64,000 nucleotides of DNA. It comes from Alteromonadaceae bacterium XY-R5 (GTDB taxonomy: Bacteria > Pseudomonadota > Gammaproteobacteria > Enterobacterales > Alteromonadaceae). Shown in pieces: positions 48,771 to 58,968 of the stretch. The notes beneath the pieces are model-generated. The model saw only the letters and a list, made by a program, of their open reading frames with translations. It was not told the origin of the DNA and searched no databases. The translations under genes and the position numbers were made by a program. The stretch covers positions 310,001-374,000 of the forward strand of contig LXWE01000001.1 of NCBI GenBank assembly GCA_001660395.1, read 5' to 3'. Positions within the stretch are counted from its first letter, which is position 1, and every line of letters begins with the position of its first letter.

Positions 48771-49325
48771 ATGCGTTTAATCTCACTTGTCGCTGCACTT
48801 ATTACAATCACATCTGGCGCCAGCGCACACACACTTCAACAAGGCCAATCGCTACCTGAACTTGCTATTACCGATAAGGGACGGATCCTGCTAAATGGCG
48901 GTGACTTCAGCTATGCTCCTTTTAATACTTCTGAGTTAACCGGCGAAGTGCGCCTAATTCAGCATTTTGCAGGGCGAACCAGCGCCAAAGCTATCAATCA
49001 GGCAATGATAGATGCGGTCAAAGCGGCGGAATTACCCCATGACAAATATCAAACCGTTACCGTTATCAATGTCGACGACGCTATTTGGGGTACAGGTGCA
49101 TTTGTTGTCAGTTCTGCCAAAGATGGCAAAGCCGAATTTCCGTTCTCAGACGTAGTCTTAGATGAGGAAGGAGTCATGCGGTCCTCTTTCGAATTAGAGT
49201 CCGAGAGCTCTGCCATTATCGTCATCGATCAATCAGGAAAAATCCGCTTTGTGAAAGACGGCAAACTGAGTGATGACGAAATTTCTCAGGTCATCCACCT
49301 ATTAAAGCAACTTCTGCAATCTTAA
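48771..49325 (+). CDS. ytfJ: YtfJ family periplasmic protein
   Basis: A 184-residue protein with a signal peptide (MRLISLVAALITITSGASA) and a thioredoxin-like fold of the YtfJ family: LPELAITDKG, RLIQHFAGRTSAKAIN, LPHDKYQTVTVINVDDAIWG and ESSAIIVIDQSGKIRFVKDG. It lacks a CxxC motif, as the family does. Function is unknown; in enterics it is periplasmic. The ATG at 48771 is chosen for AAAGGA six bases upstream. Confidence 0.92.
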   Translation: MRLISLVAALITITSGASAHTLQQGQSLPELAITDKGRILLNGGDFSYAPFNTSELTGEVRLIQHFAGRTSAKAINQAMIDAVKAAELPHDKYQTVTVINVDDAIWGTGAFVVSSAKDGKAEFPFSDVVLDEEGVMRSSFELESESSAIIVIDQSGKIRFVKDGKLSDDEISQVIHLLKQLLQS

Positions 49326-49427
49326 TCACATCGCTATACCAAGCCTGATACTCTGTTATCTAAGCGATTCCGTGTTAGGCTTGGCGCTACCCTGTTCTCT
49401 ATCCCCTAATCTGACTGTTCTGAGATA

Positions 49428-49745
49428 ATGAATATGACCAAGTGGTATTTTTCCACCAAAGGCATTCCGGCACTGTATGGTTTGAGCTTTCATGAAAGGC
49501 TACGAATCCTTGATCGGGCGCAAATGCGTTTTACCGTGCCTGAAAAGCTCTTTGTAAATCTTTGCAAGCTTTCCATCCTAATTCCCCTGTTCGTGTTGCT
49601 GGTAAACCTGCCACAAAATTGGTTTAATTTATTCTGGATTGCACTACTCGCATGCGCATTTCCGCTGATCATTCGCCCAATACAACTGAACATCAGTGTG
49701 AAATACCTCCCTCCAACAGCCGCTAAGGAAGACAATTATGGCTAA
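49428..49745 (+). CDS. Small conserved-looking membrane protein
   Basis: A 105-residue protein. Residues 1-45 are polar ([33 protein letters not shown]), then two hydrophobic helices (about 47-62 and 67-83) and a short tail. The stop overlaps the galE start by eight bases, so the two are probably translated together. I do not recognise the family with certainty. No enzyme motif is visible. Confidence 0.65.
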   Translation: MNMTKWYFSTKGIPALYGLSFHERLRILDRAQMRFTVPEKLFVNLCKLSILIPLFVLLVNLPQNWFNLFWIALLACAFPLIIRPIQLNISVKYLPPTAAKEDNYG

Positions 49746-50760
49746 GGCTTTAATTACAGGTGGTGCCGGATACATTGGCAGCCATACCGTATTACAACTG
49801 CTCGAATCAGACTATCAAGTCGTTGTGCTCGACAATCTCTCTAACGCCTCAGCTGAATCATTACAGCGCGTTAAAGCGCTGACAGGAAAGTCTGTCACTT
49901 TCATTGAAGGTGACATTCGCGATGAAGCATTACTCTCGTCTATTTTCGCCCAGCATACTGATATCGACAGCGTCATTCATTTCGCCGGTCTTAAAGCCGT
50001 GGGTGAATCGGTACAACAACCATTGCGCTACTACGAGAATAACGTCTACGGTACTATTACTCTGTGTAAAGCCATGGCAAACGCCGGTGTCAAAAAGCTG
50101 GTATTCAGTTCATCTGCAACAGTTTACGGGGATCCTGCCGCCCTGCCTTTACGTGAAGACATGCCGACGGGCCAGCCAACCAACCCATACGGTCAGTCAA
50201 AACTGATGGTCGAGTTTATTCTCAAAGATCTGTATACCTCAGATTCAGGCTGGGATATCGCTTTGCTACGTTATTTCAACCCGGTTGGCGCACATCCATC
50301 AGGACAAATTGGCGAAGATCCCAATGGTATCCCCAATAATCTGATGCCATTTATTACTCAGGTTGCCACGGGCAAACGTGAGTTTTTGTCCGTATTCGGT
50401 GACGATTATGACACTCCGGATGGCACAGGCGTGCGTGATTATATCCATGTGGAAGACTTGGCCAACGGTCACTTAAAAGCGCTGGAGAAACTGCAGCAAG
50501 CGCCAGGACTTGTCACCTATAACCTTGGCACCGGTCAGGGATATTCCGTTCTGGACATGGTGAAAGCATTTGAAGCACAAAGCGGTCAGACGATCACATA
50601 CAAAATCGCACCTCGTCGCAGCGGTGACGTGGCCGCCTGCTATGCCGATGCCAGTAAAGCGAAGGCTGAACTCAATTGGCAAGCCGAGAAAGGCCTGGAA
50701 GATATGTGCAAAGATTCGTGGCGTTGGCAGTCACAGAATCCAGATGGCTATCCTAAGTAA
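49738..50760 (+). CDS. galE: UDP-glucose 4-epimerase
   Basis: A 340-residue extended short-chain dehydrogenase: [19 protein letters not shown] at the start, [12 protein letters not shown], the catalytic [12 protein letters not shown] (YxxxK), [12 protein letters not shown] and [13 protein letters not shown]. It interconverts UDP-glucose and UDP-galactose and can supply the capsule. AAGGAAG precedes the ATG. Length is that of the E. coli enzyme (338). Confidence 0.96.
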   Translation: MAKALITGGAGYIGSHTVLQLLESDYQVVVLDNLSNASAESLQRVKALTGKSVTFIEGDIRDEALLSSIFAQHTDIDSVIHFAGLKAVGESVQQPLRYYENNVYGTITLCKAMANAGVKKLVFSSSATVYGDPAALPLREDMPTGQPTNPYGQSKLMVEFILKDLYTSDSGWDIALLRYFNPVGAHPSGQIGEDPNGIPNNLMPFITQVATGKREFLSVFGDDYDTPDGTGVRDYIHVEDLANGHLKALEKLQQAPGLVTYNLGTGQGYSVLDMVKAFEAQSGQTITYKIAPRRSGDVAACYADASKAKAELNWQAEKGLEDMCKDSWRWQSQNPDGYPK

Positions 50761-50785
50761 TAAGCAGTACTTCGCATCTGAAATA

Positions 50786-50820
50786 TAAAAAAAGCGGCTC
50801 CGTAATTGGGCCGCTTTTTT
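50786..50820. terminator. Bidirectional terminator between galE and mlaA
   Basis: GCGGC (50794-50798) pairs with GCCGC (50810-50814), flanked by seven or more A on the left and T on the right, between two convergent genes. Confidence 0.85.
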
Positions 50821-50836
50821 TATGGATGGCATTTAC

Positions 50837-51688
50837 TTAAAAGTTTTCCAGGTACGCATCAATATCATCTTCGATGGCCTTTTCCTGTTCAGATGTATCT
50901 ATCTTTCCATCCTTCACTTTAAATTCAAGGTTCTGGAAGTAAGCTTCTTTCACGAAGGTATAAGGATCAAGGGCATTTTCAAGCTGTTGTTCCTGTCCCA
51001 TTAGCTCAGCCCGATTTTCCAGTGCTTTGATCCCAAAACGGAAAGCGGACACGTAAAAATTCAGTGCATCTAACGGGAAGTAACTGGAATCCACATAATC
51101 CCCTACGCCGCTTCGCACATCATTCGGTCCCATTGCCGGCACCATCACATATGGTCCAGTGCCCACGCCCCACTTACCAAGCACCTCACCGAACTCTTCT
51201 TCCTTACGTTCCATGCCCAGTTCTTTGGCTACATCGATGGTACCGAGCAGGCCGAAAGTACTGTTAAGTAAAAATCGGCCAAGGCTCACAAAGCTATCCC
51301 CGACTTTCCCTTGCAGCATGTTGTTAACTGTATTGGAGGGCTCTTCTAAGTTTAGGGCCATGTTATGCAATCCCGTACGGGCAAACTGCGGCATGTAATC
51401 CACATACACCACTGTCACCGGACGCAAAATATACTTATCTAAGATGTCCCAGTTAAAATCCCACATCGTGCGGTTAAACGATTCCAGCGGATCTCTGGGG
51501 TCACCTTCATCCGCGACCTGAGGCTGAGAGGCCAAATCTGGTTGCGATTGTTCTTGCATCACAACAGGCGTAGCACTATCACTGGCATTTGTCATTGCCT
51601 GTTGTTGCTGGGTTTTATCGGCAGAGGCACATCCCCCCAGCAAAGATAAACACACGCTGAAGATCAGTACGGAAAAACCTCGATTCAC
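50837..51688 (-). CDS. mlaA: MlaA/VacJ outer-membrane lipoprotein
   Basis: A 283-residue lipoprotein. The signal ends SLLGGC (lipobox), then a Gln/Ser linker, then the MlaA domain: DPRDPLESFNRTMWDFNWDI, LDKYILRPV, NLEEPSNTVNNMLQG and FGEVLGKWGVGTGPYVMVP. It sits in the outer membrane and removes misplaced phospholipid from the outer leaflet for the MlaFEDB pathway. The start overlaps the stop of ccmI by four bases, an unusual partner. Confidence 0.95.
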   Translation of the reverse strand: MNRGFSVLIFSVCLSLLGGCASADKTQQQQAMTNASDSATPVVMQEQSQPDLASQPQVADEGDPRDPLESFNRTMWDFNWDILDKYILRPVTVVYVDYMPQFARTGLHNMALNLEEPSNTVNNMLQGKVGDSFVSLGRFLLNSTFGLLGTIDVAKELGMERKEEEFGEVLGKWGVGTGPYVMVPAMGPNDVRSGVGDYVDSSYFPLDALNFYVSAFRFGIKALENRAELMGQEQQLENALDPYTFVKEAYFQNLEFKVKDGKIDTSEQEKAIEDDIDAYLENF

Positions 51689-52929
51689 ATAAGCTCCTTA
51701 TCTATAACTACCGTCTGTTCACTGGTTTCACCCACCTGAACAGCTACTGTGATCTCACCCTGCAAATCGCCAGCGGCCTGCATGACATTGCCATCAGCAG
51801 AAATACGCGCAACCAGTCGGGTGTGAGATAAATCAGAAAGTGTAAAATTGTTTACCATAGAATTGGCATCAGACAGGTCAATTGTAACAGGAAACGCCGC
51901 CAGCTTTTGCTTTATTACCGCCGCAGGCATTCGATTTGTACCAGAAGGATCCTGTGCAAACACAATCAAATAGCCATCTTTGGGCAATTTACTTTGCAAG
52001 CGTTCATCCAGCGCAACGGTCACCGCAAGGTGCGTTCCTTTGTTGTCTGCGACGTCGCTAGCGCCAGTGGCATCTGTCCCCTGTAAAGAGGCGATTTGCT
52101 GCTGTACGGCTGCATGCATGGGATCTGTTTCAGGTAAATGCGTCAGCACGCTCTGCCAGCTTTGCAGTGCCAGCACATTATCACCTAACTGGCCCGCTGC
52201 CATTGCTAACATACCCGTGGCATTTAAATCATCCGGTTCAAGTTGCAACACGCGCTTTAATACATCAACCGCTCGTCGATACGCAGATTCCTGACCTGTC
52301 ATCAGCAAAGCCTGGGCATAACCTGATAAGGCTCCGGTTTTATCCGGCGAAATCGCCAGCGACTTTTCGAACGCCTGAATCGCCTCATCAAGTTGATTGA
52401 GCTGCGCCAGCACCCTTCCAAGTAACATCCAGCCTGTGGCATCAGAACCATCCTGGCTTAATCGAGTTCTTAACCCTAAAGCAAAGTCCATCAACTCATT
52501 CGGGCTAACAGTGGTATCACCGTCTACAACAATCCGTTTACCCAGGGAAGGAAGTTGATGAAGGGCCTGCTGCCAGCGTGATATATGGCCAATTTCACTG
52601 GCATGAAAGTAAGTACCTGAGACTATCGCAATTGCGATAACGCCAAACAGATGACTAAAATATCGGCGTTTAGTTGGCGCCACTTCAGCCATCTCCGTCT
52701 CGCTGGATTCCTGCACCAACGCCAGTTTTAATTCACTTTTAGCCTGCACTAAGTCAGAGTTACTGATCAGCCCGTCTGCACATTCCTGCTCTAACTCAGC
52801 CATGCGCTGTCGGATAACAGCAAGGTTCGACAATATCTGTCCTTCCTGCTGAACACGAAGATAAGGCCACAATATGAGTCCAACGAATATAAGCAAGAGT
52901 CCGCCAGCAGCAAGCCAAAAAGAAATCAT
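51685..52929 (-). CDS. ccmI: Cytochrome c biogenesis protein CcmI
   Basis: A 414-residue protein: two membrane helices (about 2-22 and 95-110) with a cytosolic stretch between, then TPR repeats (about 150-290; ATGWMLLGRVLAQLNQLDEAIQAFEK, TGALSGYAQALL) and a C-terminal beta domain. It holds apocytochrome c for the CcmF/H heme ligation complex. It overlaps ccmH and mlaA by four bases each. Confidence 0.9.
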   Translation of the reverse strand: MISFWLAAGGLLLIFVGLILWPYLRVQQEGQILSNLAVIRQRMAELEQECADGLISNSDLVQAKSELKLALVQESSETEMAEVAPTKRRYFSHLFGVIAIAIVSGTYFHASEIGHISRWQQALHQLPSLGKRIVVDGDTTVSPNELMDFALGLRTRLSQDGSDATGWMLLGRVLAQLNQLDEAIQAFEKSLAISPDKTGALSGYAQALLMTGQESAYRRAVDVLKRVLQLEPDDLNATGMLAMAAGQLGDNVLALQSWQSVLTHLPETDPMHAAVQQQIASLQGTDATGASDVADNKGTHLAVTVALDERLQSKLPKDGYLIVFAQDPSGTNRMPAAVIKQKLAAFPVTIDLSDANSMVNNFTLSDLSHTRLVARISADGNVMQAAGDLQGEITVAVQVGETSEQTVVIDKELM

Positions 52930-53372
52930 TGGTCTTTCTCCAGCATACTGTCGGCTTGTTTGAGCAAGTCTTCATCCATCACATCTGTCATTTGATGGGG
53001 TCGCCGCCAAATCAAAATAAATCCTAGTAAAACAAAACCGATTGGTAACAACCAAAGCCAGACGGTGGTCGTATTTACCGGAGGTTGGTAATACACAAAA
53101 TCACCGTAACGTACCTTCATGTAATCAATCACCTGTGCTTCGGTTTGTCCCTGTTTTACCAACTCATACACCTTACGTTTCAGGTCTTGAGCTATCATGG
53201 CTTCAGAGTCGGCGATATTTTGGTTTTGGCATTTTGGACACCGTAACTCATGCACCAATGTTTGAAACAACGCCTGTTGTTGAGGTGACTCAAATTCCCA
53301 GGTATCGGTACTCGCGATGGCAAAGTTCATCATCAAACCGGCTAATAACGCGACTAACACTCGCTTGTTCAT
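52926..53372 (-). CDS. ccmH: Cytochrome c biogenesis thiol protein CcmH
   Basis: A 148-residue protein with signal peptide (MNKRVLVALLAGLMMNFAIAS), the redox motif ELRCPKCQNQNIADS, and a C-terminal membrane helix (TVWLWLLPIGFVLLGFILIW). It reduces apocytochrome c before heme attachment. The ATG at 53372 overlaps the ccmG stop as ATGA; an upstream extension to 53426 is discarded since it lacks a signal peptide. Confidence 0.94.
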   Translation of the reverse strand: MNKRVLVALLAGLMMNFAIASTDTWEFESPQQQALFQTLVHELRCPKCQNQNIADSEAMIAQDLKRKVYELVKQGQTEAQVIDYMKVRYGDFVYYQPPVNTTTVWLWLLPIGFVLLGFILIWRRPHQMTDVMDEDLLKQADSMLEKDQ

Positions 53373-53950
53373 GGAGCCACCTGTTCGCCCAAGGCCTGGT
53401 AAACAGGCACAAACTTCGATTGCCACACCTGCGGATTCACATCTCCGATATGGTGTAAACGCACCACGCCCTTACTATCAATCAAAAAGGTTTCTGGCGC
53501 TCCAGTCACGCCAAGATCGAGCGAGTAATTGCGGTTAACATCATAAATATTGTACGCATATGGATTACCCAGTTGGCCCAGCTTGGCTAACACCTCTTGT
53601 CGAATTTGCGGCAGTGTCTTACCACCAAAATCAGGATCGGTATCCTGCTCGTAATACAAACCGACTATATGTATTCCCTGCTGTTGTAGTTCGGCTAAAT
53701 AAGGCAACTCGATGGCACAGGTGATACACCAGGTTCCCCACACATTCAGTAATGTAACCTGTCCGGTTAAATCCTTTTCGGTATAGCGAATGTCGTCCTG
53801 CATCAAATCAGGCAAGGTAAAGGGAGGTAATGGCTTTTCGATACGGGTCGATTCCAGAGTACGAGGATCTGAGAACAATCCCTGTAATAAGAACACCCAA
53901 ATTAAGCCAAAGGCCAGCAGCGGAATTAAAAATAAACCGAGTCGCTTCAT
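53369..53950 (-). CDS. ccmG: Thiol:disulfide interchange protein CcmG (DsbE)
   Basis: A 193-residue membrane-anchored thioredoxin. An N-terminal helix is followed by LLNVWGTWCITCAIELPYLAEL with the WCxxC site, FGGKTLPQIRQEV and GVTGAPETFLID with the cis-proline. It passes reductant to CcmH/apocytochrome c in the periplasm. Overlaps with both neighbours show tight coupling. Confidence 0.95.
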   Translation of the reverse strand: MKRLGLFLIPLLAFGLIWVFLLQGLFSDPRTLESTRIEKPLPPFTLPDLMQDDIRYTEKDLTGQVTLLNVWGTWCITCAIELPYLAELQQQGIHIVGLYYEQDTDPDFGGKTLPQIRQEVLAKLGQLGNPYAYNIYDVNRNYSLDLGVTGAPETFLIDSKGVVRLHHIGDVNPQVWQSKFVPVYQALGEQVAP

Positions 53951-55959
53951 ATCTGCTCCCCTGCCAATGCATCGGTCGGCGTTTGCTCTGGCGTTTTCGC
54001 CACGGCACGAATACGCGCAACGTTGGCCATGCGATAACGCTTATCTGCAATGCATAATCCACCGGCAAGGGCCATCAATAATGCACCCGCCCAAATCCAG
54101 TTAACAAAGGGTTTCACGTAAAGTCGAACAGCCCAGTCGCCGTTATTCAGCTGTTCCCCCAGGGCGACAAACAAATCTCGTCCAATCCCGGAATCAATCC
54201 CGGCTTCGGTCATACTGGCCCGGGTCACAGGATAAAAACGTTTCTGCGCTTCAAGTTGAGTCACCTGGCTACCATTACGGTAAACGGTGACCACTCCGGC
54301 GTGCCCCTGATAATTCGGCCCATTAACCGGTTTAATCAGGCTCAATTCAAAACGGTAACCCTGCAGTTCAGCACTGTCACCAACCGCCATACGCACATCT
54401 CGTTCAACGGCATAGTTACTCACTAGCGTAATACCGATCAACGTCACCGCGAAACCTACGTGCCCAAGCACCATACCCCAATGGCTCGGCCCCAGACGTT
54501 TAATCCCGTTCAGCCAATCCGTTTTCGGCCGACCTGCGGATAAACGCTGCATCACTTCCTGCACGCTGGTCACCAAAATCCAACACGCCAGCAACATCCC
54601 CAATACCGCCATATAAGCCAGTTGGTCAAACATCACATTGACCAGCACCGCCGCACCAAGACTGATAGCAAAGGCTAAAAGTAACTGTGAGCGCAATGCC
54701 AGGGCGGATTGCTGCTTCCAGCGTGACAGTGGCCCAATTCCGAGCAGAAACACAAAGGGCACTATCAGCACCACAAACATCTGATTAAAGAAAGGCGCAC
54801 CGATGGAAATCGAGCCCAACCCCAATTCTTTATGTACTAATGGCAGTAACGTGCCTAACAGCACCACCAAAGCCGCCGCCGTCAAAAAGACATTGTTGCC
54901 CGCCAGCAACGTCTCGCGAGAAAAAAGGCTGTGCCGCCCCACACTTTTTAGAGCACCTGCACGGAGGGCATACAGCAGCAATGAACCACCGATCACCAGC
55001 GTCAGAATCACCAAAATAAACAGGCCACGGGTAGGATCACTGGCAAAGGAATGCACCGAAACCAGAATTCCGGAACGAACCAAAAACGTACCGAGCAAAC
55101 TCAAACTAAAGGCAGCTATGGCCAACAGTACAGTCCAGGATTTAAATACCTTGCGCTTTTCTGTGACTGCGAGGCTATGTACCAATGCCGTACCCACTAG
55201 CCAGGGCATGAAAGACGCATTTTCAACTGGATCCCAGAACCACCATCCGCCCCAGCCAAGTTCGTAGTACGCCCACCAACTGCCTAATGCAATGCCTAAG
55301 GTCAGAAAACTCCACGCGGCTAATGTCCACGGACGCGACCAACGCGCCCAGGTAGAATCCAGACGGCCCGAGATCAATGCCGCGATGGCAAACGCAAATG
55401 CTACCGAAAAGCCCACATATCCCATATACAACATGGGTGGATGGATAATCATGCCAAAGTCTTGTAACAGCGGATTCAGATCCCGTCCATCCACCGGAAA
55501 CAGAGGTAAGAGTCGCTCAAACGGGTTCGACGCCCATAAAATAAACAAATAAAAACCAGCTGCAACCATGCCCAATACGCTTAACACCCGTGCCACCATT
55601 TGCAAGGGTATGGCATGGCTAAACAAGGCAACGGCTACGGTCCAGATAGAGAAGATCAACACCCAAAGTAAAAACGAACCTTCATGACCGCCCCATACCG
55701 CAGTAAGCTTATAGTACCAGGGCAGCATGGAATTGGAGTTGGTTGCCACATAGGTCAGAGTGAAGTCATCGGTGGCAAAGCTGTAGGTCAGACAACCGTA
55801 CGCAAAGGCTGTAAATACAAATAAACCAAACGCTAATGGCTTCGCCAGCGCCATCCAACGCTGCTGGTTTTGCCAGGCGCCCCACATCGGATAAATCGCC
55901 AGCAACAACGCACATAACAATGCCAGACAGAGGGAAAAATTACCGAGTTCAGCAATCAT
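53947..55959 (-). CDS. ccmF: Heme lyase subunit CcmF
   Basis: A 670-residue polytopic protein with about 15 helices. It has the tryptophan-rich [32 protein letters not shown] and paired histidines in [12 protein letters not shown] and [11 protein letters not shown] regions. It attaches heme to apocytochrome c using holo-CcmE. Length is normal for the family (about 650). It overlaps ccmE and ccmG by four bases. Confidence 0.97.
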   Translation of the reverse strand: MIAELGNFSLCLALLCALLLAIYPMWGAWQNQQRWMALAKPLAFGLFVFTAFAYGCLTYSFATDDFTLTYVATNSNSMLPWYYKLTAVWGGHEGSFLLWVLIFSIWTVAVALFSHAIPLQMVARVLSVLGMVAAGFYLFILWASNPFERLLPLFPVDGRDLNPLLQDFGMIIHPPMLYMGYVGFSVAFAFAIAALISGRLDSTWARWSRPWTLAAWSFLTLGIALGSWWAYYELGWGGWWFWDPVENASFMPWLVGTALVHSLAVTEKRKVFKSWTVLLAIAAFSLSLLGTFLVRSGILVSVHSFASDPTRGLFILVILTLVIGGSLLLYALRAGALKSVGRHSLFSRETLLAGNNVFLTAAALVVLLGTLLPLVHKELGLGSISIGAPFFNQMFVVLIVPFVFLLGIGPLSRWKQQSALALRSQLLLAFAISLGAAVLVNVMFDQLAYMAVLGMLLACWILVTSVQEVMQRLSAGRPKTDWLNGIKRLGPSHWGMVLGHVGFAVTLIGITLVSNYAVERDVRMAVGDSAELQGYRFELSLIKPVNGPNYQGHAGVVTVYRNGSQVTQLEAQKRFYPVTRASMTEAGIDSGIGRDLFVALGEQLNNGDWAVRLYVKPFVNWIWAGALLMALAGGLCIADKRYRMANVARIRAVAKTPEQTPTDALAGEQI

Positions 55960-56432
55960 TGACTGCCCCCGCTTTGCATGGTTTCAGGCTTCACATGTTT
56001 AATGCCTTTCATCTTTTCAGCGAGATCGGGCGGCATATATTCTTCATCATGCTTAGCGAGCACTTCCTGGGCGGTAATATGCGTAGGGGATGTTAATACC
56101 CCTGTCGCCACAATACCCTGCCCTTCACGAAACAAGTCGGGCAAGATTCCCTGATAAGATACCGTCACCAATGGCCCTGTATCGACTAGCGAAAAAGTCA
56201 CCGCCAGACTTTGCTGATCCCGACTTACTGAGCCAGGAACCACCATCCCACCGATACGTAAGCGCTGGCCAACCTGAGGGCGAGTGCCGTCCTTGCCATC
56301 AATAATTTCAGACGGGGTATAAAACAAGTCAATATTTTGGCTCAGTGCATACAACATCATACCCACAGCAGCAGCGATAACGGCAATAACAGCTGTGGCA
56401 GCGAACAAGCGCTTTTGGCGTCTTGGGTTCAT
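55956..56432 (-). CDS. ccmE: Heme chaperone CcmE
   Basis: A 158-residue protein with an N-terminal membrane anchor ([22 protein letters not shown]), [20 protein letters not shown], and the covalent heme-binding [14 protein letters not shown], where His and Tyr are the known ligands. It carries heme from CcmABCD to CcmF. Confidence 0.96.
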   Translation of the reverse strand: MNPRRQKRLFAATAVIAVIAAAVGMMLYALSQNIDLFYTPSEIIDGKDGTRPQVGQRLRIGGMVVPGSVSRDQQSLAVTFSLVDTGPLVTVSYQGILPDLFREGQGIVATGVLTSPTHITAQEVLAKHDEEYMPPDLAEKMKGIKHVKPETMQSGGSQ

Positions 56433-56671
56433 GATTGCTCCCCTTGCGCAGCGGGGTTAATTGCAGGTTTAATCGTCACACTACGAGGCTTTCTGCTTTG
56501 TGCTGTATCTTGCTTAACCAGCTGACGAGCCTTAGCCAATAGGGCTTTTTTAGTGTGGTAACTTTCAAGCAGTAACAGCAAAAGTGCCAGCAATGTCACC
56601 CCGAAAGACAACCAGACATACAGGGCATATCCCCCCATCGAGAAAAAACTGCTGAGATCATTAAACTGCAT
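56429..56671 (-). CDS. ccmD: Heme exporter subunit CcmD
   Basis: An 80-residue single-helix protein: [20 protein letters not shown], hydrophobic segment, then basic tail. The F-MGGYA-YVW pattern is that of CcmD. The ATG at 56671 has AAGGG eight bases before it and overlaps the ccmC end by 11 bases. It releases holo-CcmE from the CcmABC complex. Confidence 0.9.
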   Translation of the reverse strand: MQFNDLSSFFSMGGYALYVWLSFGVTLLALLLLLLESYHTKKALLAKARQLVKQDTAQSRKPRSVTIKPAINPAAQGEQS

Positions 56672-57437
56672 GGTTCGGCCCTTTGGCATTCGAAGAGGAT
56701 GTCTTGCCAGTTAACACCTGTGCTATCCAGGGGCGATGGCCTTCCCGACGTAAAATCTCGTTTTGTAATCTAAGTAAGGTAAGGGCGGCAACAACCAGGC
56801 CAAATGCCAGTATATTAATCAGTAACGGCCACAGCATGTCAGGTGCAATAGAAGGACGTTCAAACTTAGTAATGGTGGCCCCCTGATGCAGAGTATTCCA
56901 CCAGACTACGGAGTAATGAATGATGGGCAAATTCACCACACCAACGAGAGCCATCACACCCGCAGCCTTGCCACCACTTTGTTTATCCTCAAACGCACCA
57001 TAAAGCGCAATTACGCCCATATACAAAAATAATAGAATGAGTTCTGAGGTTAAACGGGCATCCCACACCCACCAGGTTCCCCACATAGGTTTTCCCCATG
57101 CAGCGCCAGTAAACAAGGCAATAAAGGTCATTACGGCACCTACAGGTGCAATCGCCATCATTGCCATAAACGCAGTTCGTACTTGCCAAACAAGGCCTAT
57201 AAATGCCGCAATTGCCATGCCCAGGTAGGCGCCCATAGATAACATAGCCGCGGGCACATGAATGTAGATAATGCGAAATGAGTCGCCTTGCTGATAATCA
57301 GCGGGCGCAAATGCCAATCCCCAAATCACACCAATAGATAATAACGTTAGCGCCGGAACAGCAAACCAGGGCAGTAAAGTTTGGGCTAACTGATAAACCC
57401 GTTCGGTTTTGGCGTAAGGGTGTAACCATTTCCACAT
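56661..57437 (-). CDS. ccmC: Heme exporter subunit CcmC
   Basis: A 258-residue protein with six membrane helices and the tryptophan signature WGKPMWGTWWVWDARLTSELILL plus flanking histidines (IIYIHVPAAMLSM; IIHYSVVWWNTLHQG). It binds heme and loads it on CcmE. Confidence 0.96.
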   Translation of the reverse strand: MWKWLHPYAKTERVYQLAQTLLPWFAVPALTLLSIGVIWGLAFAPADYQQGDSFRIIYIHVPAAMLSMGAYLGMAIAAFIGLVWQVRTAFMAMMAIAPVGAVMTFIALFTGAAWGKPMWGTWWVWDARLTSELILLFLYMGVIALYGAFEDKQSGGKAAGVMALVGVVNLPIIHYSVVWWNTLHQGATITKFERPSIAPDMLWPLLINILAFGLVVAALTLLRLQNEILRREGHRPWIAQVLTGKTSSSNAKGPNHAV

Positions 57438-58114
57438 TATTCTTGACTCACTTTTAATCCATAAGCTGCCGCAAACGGCGCCAAGGCCAGGGCTAACAAT
57501 AACATGGCTGCAATAATGGCCAAATGTCCCTGATAAGCTAATTGCAATGATGCCGCTTCAACCGCACCTGTGGCGAATATCAACAACGGAATAAACAGCG
57601 GGAGTAACAACAAAGCGTGAAGCACGCCTCCCCGATTCAATCCCAGCGTCAGAGAGACGCTAATGGCTCCAAGTAAACTTAATACGGGCGAACCTAACAA
57701 TAATGTCCACAACATGGCCCAAAACATGGCTGACGTCATGTTTAAAAACAAGGCAGCCAGGGGCAGCATCAAAATCAATGGCAATGCCGATACCAACCAG
57801 TGACATATCACTTTCGCTAACACTAACAGGGGCAACGGCAATGGCGAAAGCAACCATTGCTCAAGACTGCCATCCTGATAATCATCCCGAAACAGACGTT
57901 CTAATCCTAATAAAGATGACAATAGCACTGCAATCCAAATCACACCGGGCGCCACACTTTGTAACATATGAGGTGAAGGACCAATACCAAGGGGAAACAG
58001 GCTAATCACGATCAGGAAAAACCACAGAGGCTGAACCAACTCCGCCCGCTGTCGGAACGCTAAGGCCAAATCTCTCCGACACAAGGCCAGCAACATTGTC
58101 ATCACGCCGTTCAT
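57437..58114 (-). CDS. ccmB: Heme exporter permease CcmB
   Basis: A 225-residue six-helix permease: LALCRRDLALAFRQRAELVQPLWFFLIVISLFPLGIGP and GVIWIAVLLSSLLGLERLFRDDYQDGSLEQ. With CcmA it forms the ATPase that frees holo-CcmE. The ATG overlaps the ccmA stop as ATGA. Confidence 0.95.
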   Translation of the reverse strand: MNGVMTMLLALCRRDLALAFRQRAELVQPLWFFLIVISLFPLGIGPSPHMLQSVAPGVIWIAVLLSSLLGLERLFRDDYQDGSLEQWLLSPLPLPLLVLAKVICHWLVSALPLILMLPLAALFLNMTSAMFWAMLWTLLLGSPVLSLLGAISVSLTLGLNRGGVLHALLLLPLFIPLLIFATGAVEAASLQLAYQGHLAIIAAMLLLALALAPFAAAYGLKVSQE

Positions 58115-58722
58115 TCTGACGCTTCCATATACAGTTCTGTAACCGGTACTTGCAGATTAAGGGCCTGATGAGAGGTGAGTATGACAGCTCCCCCCTGTTT
58201 GGCATGCTGCTGCAGCAATGTGGCTACCTGTGCGCTACCATCTACATCTAAGGCAGTGAAAGGCTCATCCATCAACCATAATGGGATTTGCTGGCCCAGA
58301 TAAAACCGTGCCAGCGCAGCTCGTCTTTGCTGACCAGCAGAGAGCTTGCCGACAGAGGTAGTGTGATAATCCCCTAAGCCAAGCCATTCTAGCACCTGAT
58401 CAAGCTCGAACGCTTTAAGCGTCAATCCCTGGATCTGAAGCCAATAGGTTAAATTTTCAACGACACTCAGATGTAAATTCAGTCCACTTTTATGACCAAA
58501 ATACAGGCATGCTGGTTGATTATCTGTTGCCTGGGAATAAACCAGGTTACCGCTAGCTGGTCGGGATAACCCCGCCAGAATTCGCAACAAACTCGTTTTA
58601 CCGACGCCATTGTCTCCGCGGATATGCAGAATATCGCCAGCATTTACTGAAAAGGAAACCTGTTCAAACAACATGTGATCGGATTTACGGCAACTCACCT
58701 GTTGCACTGAAAGCAGTTGCAA
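58111..58722 (-). CDS. ccmA: Heme exporter ATPase CcmA
   Basis: An ABC ATPase of about 203 residues: Walker A GDNGVGKTS, signature LSAGQQRRAALARF, Walker B LWLMDEPFTALD, switch LTSHQ. The start is a TTG at 58722 with AAGGAG five bases upstream, which gives a family-typical N-terminus and length (E. coli 207). A TTG 14 codons earlier (58764) is open but lacks support. It is the first gene of the ccmABCDEFGHI operon. Confidence 0.94.
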   Translation of the reverse strand: MQLLSVQQVSCRKSDHMLFEQVSFSVNAGDILHIRGDNGVGKTSLLRILAGLSRPASGNLVYSQATDNQPACLYFGHKSGLNLHLSVVENLTYWLQIQGLTLKAFELDQVLEWLGLGDYHTTSVGKLSAGQQRRAALARFYLGQQIPLWLMDEPFTALDVDGSAQVATLLQQHAKQGGAVILTSHQALNLQVPVTELYMEASE

Positions 58723-58968
58723 ACTGTCTCCTTGGCTATTCTTCTGTGCAAGTGACTGGAACAAGCGGTCCCAATACTACACATGGCTAATTATTCCGTC
58801 CGTCACTTTATCGGGAGCCAGACCAAAACGGTAGTAGTTATGCCTAAAAAACTCGTAATTTAAGATAAATTATCATAATAAACATTCACTTATTCATAAT
58901 TCCGCTACAATCTTGACGACATAGCTTAGCCCGTACCCCATAGAGAGTTTTGGTGGTGCAAATGAGTC

